A DNA stretch of 64,000 nucleotides from contig JAIOPG010000002.1 in the NCBI GenBank assembly GCA_021414025.1, positions 434,001 through 498,000 of the forward strand, given 5' to 3'. Both the position numbers and the translations under genes were made by a program. This stretch comes from Planctomycetota bacterium. Lineage in GTDB: Bacteria; Planctomycetota; Phycisphaerae; Phycisphaerales; SM1A02. Under the pieces are notes generated by a model. The model saw only the letters and a list, made by a program, of their open reading frames with translations, was not told the DNA's origin and ran no database searches. This document shows, piece after piece, positions 61,694 to 64,000 of the stretch; within the stretch, counting starts at the first letter, position 1; each line of letters starts with the position of its first letter.

Positions 61694-62725
61694 TCAGGAG
61701 ACGCGGGCCTCGACCGGCGGCGTCGCCTGCAGCAGCCGCTCCAATTCCTGCGGCGAGAGCCAGGGAAGCGAGCGGAGCTTGTGCTTGACCCGCTCGGGCA
61801 TCGGCTTGCCGTCGCGCTCCCACGGTGGCCGGCTTTTCCAACGTCGATGCACCCACAGGTACTGCTCGGGAGCCAGTCGAATGGCATTCTCGATGCCGCG
61901 ATTGAACCGTGCCGTGATGTAGAAGAGCGGATCCTCGACGGCATCCCACTCTTCCGGATTGATCCGGTCGATGATCTCAAGCCGGTACTTGAGCCGGTTG
62001 GTCTCGCGGACGGCGGTGCCGACGAAGATCGGGATGCGGTAGCGCATCGCCAGCAGGCCGATGCTCTTGTAGCTGCTGGCCATCTGGCCGAAGAAGGGGA
62101 CGAAGAGGCCGTCGTCGCCCGCGTTCTGGTCGGCGATGAAGCCGATCCGCCCCCCCTGGAGGATGATGCTCTGGAGTTCCTCCGTGGCATTCCACTTGGA
62201 GAGCACGCCCAGGCCGCGCCGCTGGCGCATGCCCAGCAGCCACTCATCGAGGTAGGGATTGTCCAGCGGCCGCGCCAGTGCGGTGAGATGGAAGTCGAGG
62301 ACCGCCAGCGCAAATCCCAGCAGCTCCCAGTTGCCGCAGTGTCCCGTCACGAAGATGGCGGGCTTGTTGGAGAGCAGGAAATCCATGTGCGGGCCGACCG
62401 TGCCCAGCGTGACGCTGTCGGACCAGTTGCGGGCGTTGAGCCGCTGCGGCGTGAGCATGCACTCCACCATGAAGAGCTGGAACATGCTGGCCACGCTGCG
62501 CTCGCTGAGACTCTGGACCTCCTCTTCGGGCATGCCGGGAAAGGCGCGTTGGATGTTGACGTTCGCACGCACCAGCCGGCGCGCCCCCAGCCGCGAGAAG
62601 AGCGCCGCGAAACACGCGGCGGTGCGCATGTTCTGCTCCGCGTCGAAGAGGTGGAAAAGCGAGGCGACCGTCCGGGCGAGCGCGTACTGGGAAAGATGCG
62701 CGAGCCGCTTGCTGGCGGCGGCCAT
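61694..62725 (-). CDS. Lysophospholipid/lipid A acyltransferase, LpxL/HtrB family
   Basis: A 343-residue inner-membrane-associated acyltransferase. Motifs: VTGHCGNWELLGFAL (HxxxxE catalytic pair), GGRIGFIADQNAGDDGLFVPFFG and the C-terminal WVHRRWKSRPPWE, all characteristic of the LpxL/LpxM family that adds secondary acyl chains to lipid A. It begins 3 nt after the stop of the coiled-coil gene. Confidence 0.87.
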   Translation of the reverse strand: MAAASKRLAHLSQYALARTVASLFHLFDAEQNMRTAACFAALFSRLGARRLVRANVNIQRAFPGMPEEEVQSLSERSVASMFQLFMVECMLTPQRLNARNWSDSVTLGTVGPHMDFLLSNKPAIFVTGHCGNWELLGFALAVLDFHLTALARPLDNPYLDEWLLGMRQRRGLGVLSKWNATEELQSIILQGGRIGFIADQNAGDDGLFVPFFGQMASSYKSIGLLAMRYRIPIFVGTAVRETNRLKYRLEIIDRINPEEWDAVEDPLFYITARFNRGIENAIRLAPEQYLWVHRRWKSRPPWERDGKPMPERVKHKLRSLPWLSPQELERLLQATPPVEARVS

Positions 62726-62728
62726 GGA

Positions 62729-63964
62729 TCAGTTGCCCTGGCCCGTCAGCGCCCGGAAGCGGTTCCAGTTCAGGACGGGGATCCGCGCGTCCATCGCTTC
62801 CTTCATGATGCGGTTGTAGGTGTCGTAGTCGCTCTTGGCCTGGGTGTAGGCCTGGACCTCGATGTCGCCGGCGTTGGCCGCCAGCGGAAGCGGCTCGGGC
62901 GGGGGATTGCCGATCACGACGAAGTCAAGGTCGCCGGTGACTTTCTCGCTGTTGACGACCTGACCGCCCCAATCCTGGATCTGGTTGCGGATGACCGAGG
63001 CCTCGCCGGCGGAAGCCTTGCTGTCGTTGTTCACATCGAACTTGCCGTAGACCATCATGCGGTAGGTGTAGGTGGGGCTGTAGACCGCGTTGATCAGGAC
63101 GTCGTTGCGGTTCACCGGCTGATTCGGGGTGCTGCGGGTCACGCGGGCGGTCGAGGTGTCCTCGGTGACGCGCAGGACCTGCAGGCTGGCCTTGCCGCGC
63201 AGTTTGCCGTCCTTGTTGTTCTGGACCTGGTCGGGCGTGGAGAAGACTTCGAAGGTCATGCCCGGCACGACGCGATGCTTGCGGCCGATGTCGAGGTAGA
63301 CGGTTGAATCCGGCCCGCCGATCTCGATGACGTGGCCGTCGACGAGGCTGGAGGGATCCTCGGGCTTCACCTCGAACTGGGCGAGCTTCTTCTCCGCCTG
63401 CTCGAGCCGGCTGCGCAGCGTGTCGCGCTCGGTGCTCAGGCTGTCGCTGTTCTTCTGCATCTCGTCGAGGCGCGCCTTGTAGCTGCGCTCGAGCTCGTCC
63501 TTGGACTCCTGGGCGATCTTCTTGTTTTCCTCGATGCTTTTGGCGTACTCGCTGGTGGCGTTGGAGAAGGGGGCGATGTCCTTCTTGGCGGACTCGATCG
63601 CGGCGTCGCGCTGGTCGTTGGCGTCGGCCAGGGACTTGGCCATGGCGGCGATCTGCGACTTGAGCTCGTCCATCTGCTTGCCGGAGCCCTGCAGCGCGGT
63701 CTCCTGCTGGGCCAGCTTGGCCTTGAGCGGCTCGAGCTCGGCGGCCACAGTGGCCTGATCGGTCTTGAGTTTCTCGCCCTCCTTGCGGGCGGTGTCGAGC
63801 TCGGCGCTGAGGTTCTTCTTGTCCAGCTTCAGCTTGTTCGAATCCTCGGTGGCCGAGGACATCTGCGAGTAGAACACGACCGACAACACCAGGAAGGCGA
63901 CGGTGGTCAGCACAAAGACGACGAGGGTGACGAGGACGCCAGATCCGGCGGGTCGAGTGGCCAT
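62729..63964 (-). CDS. Membrane-anchored coiled-coil protein with BRCT-like C-terminal domain
   Basis: A 411-residue protein. One N-terminal membrane helix (LVTLVVFVLTTVAFLVLSVVF), a long coiled coil (about 38-205, Lys/Glu/Ala/Gln-rich) and a beta-rich domain (about 210-300; GHVIEIGGPDSTVYLDIG). A final alpha/beta region (about 305-360) has KFDVNNDSKASAGEASVIR, IQDWGGQVVNSEKVTGDLDFVVIGNPP. The WGGxVV...DFVVIG pattern resembles a BRCT domain. Function unknown; probably an envelope or cytoskeletal scaffold. It is probably co-transcribed with the acyltransferase. Confidence 0.65.
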   Translation of the reverse strand: MATRPAGSGVLVTLVVFVLTTVAFLVLSVVFYSQMSSATEDSNKLKLDKKNLSAELDTARKEGEKLKTDQATVAAELEPLKAKLAQQETALQGSGKQMDELKSQIAAMAKSLADANDQRDAAIESAKKDIAPFSNATSEYAKSIEENKKIAQESKDELERSYKARLDEMQKNSDSLSTERDTLRSRLEQAEKKLAQFEVKPEDPSSLVDGHVIEIGGPDSTVYLDIGRKHRVVPGMTFEVFSTPDQVQNNKDGKLRGKASLQVLRVTEDTSTARVTRSTPNQPVNRNDVLINAVYSPTYTYRMMVYGKFDVNNDSKASAGEASVIRNQIQDWGGQVVNSEKVTGDLDFVVIGNPPPEPLPLAANAGDIEVQAYTQAKSDYDTYNRIMKEAMDARIPVLNWNRFRALTGQGN

Positions 63965-64000
63965 TCGAGGAGGTCTCCCGGGCGAAATGCCCGAAATGGC

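Noticed and set aside
61624-62313. Upstream part of the 61315-62313 minus-strand frame
   Set aside because: It runs through the acyltransferase gene in another frame and gives Ser/Arg-rich nonsense; only the part after ATG 61623 looks real.

Overview
The window looks like chromosomal DNA of a GC-rich (roughly 65%, by eye) diderm bacterium, most likely a planctomycete of the class Phycisphaerae. The evidence is taxonomic pattern recognition from the sequence alone. It includes a dockerin-tailed divergent subtilase, an anti-sigma protein with a pseudopilin/H-X9-DG-like tail, hopanoid genes (hpnH and an HpnN-like RND protein), a fused-ACT NAD-glutamate dehydrogenase, and many small conserved proteins I cannot name. 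An LPS outer membrane is supported by LptB, two LptF/LptG permeases, an LpxL-type acyltransferase, a PagL-like lipid A deacylase and a beta-barrel protein ending in Phe. I saw no tRNA, rRNA, CRISPR array, insertion sequence, integrase or phage gene. This is a housekeeping region with a few accessory islands.

Layout. 1-7 kb: start of an NAD-glutamate dehydrogenase (-), ribF-nrnA (+), an HMA-domain lipoprotein (-), and pyrC followed by an HpnN-like RND exporter (-). 7-14 kb: a Cys-rich lipoprotein with its own promoter and terminator, uvrC, RNase D, two unknown proteins, rlmN (-), and an fdx-iscX pair. 14-21 kb (-): a wall/division block murC-murB-ddl-ftsQ, then a membrane protein and greA-cls. 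21-29 kb: an NtrC-type regulator, lptF and lptG, a lipoprotein with a parvulin-like domain, a secreted protein and a large GT-C-like membrane protein. 29-31 kb: fliW-csrA, a bidirectional terminator, and rpmI-rplT. 31-36 kb: an ECF sigma/anti-sigma pair, hpnH, trpF, citrate synthase and an RNase Z-like hydrolase. 36-46 kb: a signalling/envelope island of beta-barrel protein, lipoprotein, FecR-domain protein, CHASE2-adenylate cyclase and GAF-SpoIIE phosphatase. 46-50 kb: enolase, a 2-hydroxyacid dehydrogenase and the divergent subtilase. 50-55 kb: a fused ABC permease and a partial complex I operon nuoD-nuoE-(77 aa ORF)-nuoF. 55-64 kb: ybeY with a CNNM/CBS protein, lptB, a PEGA lipoprotein, a candidate small RNA, a PagL-like protein, galE, three small unknowns, an LpxL-type acyltransferase and a membrane coiled-coil protein.

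The most striking signal is regulatory. About twenty first genes carry a TANNNT box 6 to 10 nt upstream of the start codon, with no Shine-Dalgarno and no recognisable -35. This suggests widespread leaderless transcription. Using the box to choose starts gives better N-termini for ribF, murC, the beta-barrel protein and the cyclase. A minority of genes (fliW, ftsQ, hpnH, eno, rnd, the Cys-rich lipoprotein, rpmI, the subtilase) instead have conventional leaders with a Shine-Dalgarno.
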